A DNA stretch of 64,000 bases from Denticeps clupeoides (taxonomy: Eukaryota; Chordata; Actinopteri; Clupeiformes; Denticipitidae): positions 11,138,373 to 11,202,372 of the forward strand of contig NC_041726.1 in NCBI RefSeq assembly GCF_900700375.1, in the 5' to 3' direction. Position numbers and translations under genes: made by a program. How positions within the stretch are numbered: position 1 is the stretch's first letter; each line of letters starts with the position of its first letter. The notes under the pieces were generated by a model. The model was not told where the DNA came from, did no database searches, and saw only the letters and a program-made list of their open reading frames with translations. Of this stretch, positions 61,930-64,000 are shown one piece after another.

Positions 61930-63941
61930 TTAACGGCCTCCGTAAAGGTGAACCTTAACGAAGGAGATGGACTCTGCGTAATCTATGTGTCCTTTTTCAT
62001 AGATGATGTAAATGAACTTCTTGTCTTCTGTACTGTCGCTTCGTAAGGAGGTCATGGAGGAGTAGCCGCTTGGGCCGGCCCATATCTGGACAGGCTCCTT
62101 CTCCCAGGACTGGCCATCGTTCAGTGACCAGCGCAGAGTAAGGTTGATCCCTGAGAGGGGACGTGCAGACACAGAAACAGGGTGAAAGTCTTCTGAGGGG
62201 TTTCTTCAACTGGAACTGATAGTCTGTGACAGACTTGGCATATTAGCAGTTTTAGAACCTCATTTTATAATAATAGTTATTATTAATAGACTAGATCTGA
62301 GCCAACAAGTTAAAATCTCATTCTACTAACAATATGGAATTATCCTTTTTTTTTTTTTTTTTAAATCAGACATAAAACATGAAAGGAATATTCTTTCCCC
62401 CACTTACGGTGCTGTGCATTAGATGGGTTGGTGAAGTAGAGGATCCCCTCCTTCTGCAGGGCTCCGGCAGCCACGGCAGGATCCACCAAGTCGTGGTCAA
62501 ACACCAGCTCCTCCACCGGCAGCGACTCGCCACCGTCCAGGCTCCGCACCACGATCCGGCAGCGGCAGTGGTAGTTGTAGTTGTTGCGTACGTTGACCAC
62601 GATGCTGCCGTCCACCATCTCCACAGGCTGGCAGGACGTTACACTTCACTTTACAATAACCGTGTTCATGACATCACACTTACATCCACGGCATTCACCA
62701 GACGCCCTTGTCCAGAGCGCCTTACAATCAGTGGTTACAGGGACAGTCCCCCCACCTGGAGACACTCAGGGACACATTTACATTTAGAGCATTTATCTGA
62801 CGCCCCTCTCCAGAGCGACTTACAGTCAGTATTTACAGGGACAGTCCCCCCCTGGAGACACTCAGGGTTAAGCGTGTCGCTCAGGGACACGATGGTAAGT
62901 AAGTGGGGTTTGAACCCGGGACTTTGTGGTCGTCTGGTTCCCTCTCATATACGAAGAGGTTCAATCACAAAGACACAAAGTCTTCATGGTGATACGGTAA
63001 ATTAGAATTAGAACCTGCATTTGGCCACTTTTAATACTCCCACCACATAAGAGCACAAACGCAAACATACAAGTAACGTTTAAACCGGCGGGATGGAAGT
63101 GGTGGAATAAACGCTACAGAGGAGACTCGCCTGACACTCGTCCGGGTTGAAGTCCAGCGCTTGCTTCTTCTGGTTGTACGGGATGCTCTTCAGCGCAGCT
63201 CCGTACCTCCAGCTGCCCCCGTGGTCGTCGCTCAGAATGCAGAAGACGCCATCGCCGGCGATGGAGCCGTGGCCGCACACCACCAGGCGGCCCACGCTCG
63301 GAGGGTAGCGCTTCTGCGGGAATTTAGACGGGGCGTTAGCTGGGACCCTGGCGGCCGAACGTGTCCGGCGTTCGTGGGCACCTGGATGCCGAAGCCGGGC
63401 CCGGGGGCGAAGCTCTTGACCCCGAGCTGCACGGAGAGGTTCCGCGGTGCGCTCCAGCTCAGGCCGTCGTCCCGGCTCTCCACCAGCAGGGTGCTGGAGG
63501 GGCTGCACTGGAAGCCATGGAAGCACAGGGAGTAGATGAGGAAGAGCGAGCCGGTCTCCTCGTCCACCACCACCGACCCCAGGTTCAAGCCGTCCGCCAG
63601 GGAGCCGTCGTCCACGATGAAAGAGGTTGGAGACCACGTGGCACCTAGCGGGAGATTTATCATTTGTTGTTGTCTGTCTTTTATTAGCAGGATGGAGAGA
63701 CGACACTCTTGTGACATGGAGCTGAAGTTGTTCGTGTCAGGGTCAAGGTACCTTTATCGGTGGAGCGCCGCATGGCAATAAACTTGGCACCGGTGTCGGA
63801 AGAGCTCTGCTTCCTGGCCTCAGAGAAGGCCAACAAGCTGCCTTTCTTGGTAAAAGTGACCAGAGGGATCCGGTAGGTGTTCACCTGTCCTGCCCCTCCG
63901 CCGACCCACAGCAGCTGCTCCTCGAACACCAGAGGCTTGAT
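61930..63941 (-). CDS. neu1: Lysosomal sialidase NEU1 (5' part beyond window)
   Basis: Removes terminal sialic acids in the lysosome, where the mammalian enzyme needs cathepsin A for stability. Minus-strand exons: 63,752-63,941; 63,382-63,644; 63,131-63,313; 62,408-62,627; 61,930-62,150, giving 358 residues plus stop. The first visible exon opens with [16 protein letters not shown]; the signal-peptide exon is off the right edge. Seen: the YRIP motif ([10 protein letters not shown]), Asp boxes [27 protein letters not shown] and SLNDGQSWE, and the NEU1 blocks [20 protein letters not shown] and [12 protein letters not shown]. The end [14 protein letters not shown] matches the human NEU1 end. The donor after DECQ is GC (CAG|GCGAGT), a GC-AG intron. 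NEU2/3/4 are excluded by these blocks. Fish can have more than one neu1-like gene. Confidence 0.93.
62688..62935 (-). mobile_element. Two SINE family 1 copies in tandem in a neu1 intron
   Basis: A truncated copy (from GGCATTCACCAGACGCCC to CTGGAGACACTCAGGGACAC) is joined directly to a longer one (from ACATTTACATTTAGAGC to the minus-strand B box in GGTTTGAACCC). Both are in the same orientation, which suggests insertion into or next to an older copy. They lie in the intron with the GC donor. Confidence 0.75.
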
Positions 63942-64000
63942 CTGAAGACACATACACACATACACACACACACACACACACATATATATTTACAGGTTCA
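63942..64000. repeat. (CA)n tract at the right edge, neu1 intron
   Basis: CACACATACACACACACAC-type microsatellite directly upstream (minus-strand sense) of the first visible neu1 exon, so on the coding strand a GT-rich tract precedes the acceptor. Confidence 0.7.

Overview
The window is teleost nuclear DNA. It holds spliced vertebrate genes with GT-AG introns of about 100 nt to several kb, many (CA)n/(CT)n microsatellites, tRNA-derived SINEs, Tc1-type transposons and an RTE-type LINE. I cannot fix the species; the SINE types look ostariophysan or clupeiform, but that is an impression.

Layout, left to right. hpca (hippocalcin, +, complete, 193 aa) has a GC-box/CRE promoter-like block about 4.3 kb upstream. 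tmem54 follows (-; first coding exon not located). Next come two intron-less connexin coding exons (-), gjb3-like and gjb4-like. hmbox1 (telomere-binding homeobox protein, +, complete, 396 aa) starts from a CpG-rich block near 21 kb. A four-Apple-domain secreted protein (+, 378 aa) follows; it resembles the heavy chain of plasma kallikrein/factor XI but has no protease domain. heyl (Notch-effector bHLH repressor, -, complete, 315 aa) is followed by about 10 kb without genes. The right end carries zbtb8b (BTB zinc finger, +, 446 aa), fuca1 (lysosomal alpha-L-fucosidase, +, 454 aa) and neu1 (lysosomal sialidase, -). neu1 runs off the right edge, so its first exon or exons are missing.

How the genes relate. 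hpca, tmem54, gjb3/gjb4, heyl, zbtb8b and fuca1 all have human counterparts on 1p34-p36, so most of the window is one conserved linkage block. hmbox1 (human 8p), the Apple-domain gene (relatives on human 4q) and neu1 (human 6p) are insertions or rearrangements relative to human. fuca1 and neu1 are convergent and both strip terminal sugars from glycans in the lysosome. The other neighbours are functionally unrelated.

Most notable points: an Apple-only plasma-kallikrein relative whose stop codon is put together by splicing and whose Apple 2 and Apple 4 have complementary cysteine losses; a GC-AG intron in neu1; a palindromic TFE/MITF-type box just upstream of fuca1; CSL and helically phased E-box sites upstream of heyl; slippery T/GT tracts abutting three hmbox1 acceptors; and an RTE LINE split by a SINE. 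I found no undescribed multi-gene system. Exon borders were read by eye from splice consensus, reading phase and remembered family sequences, with no alignment run.
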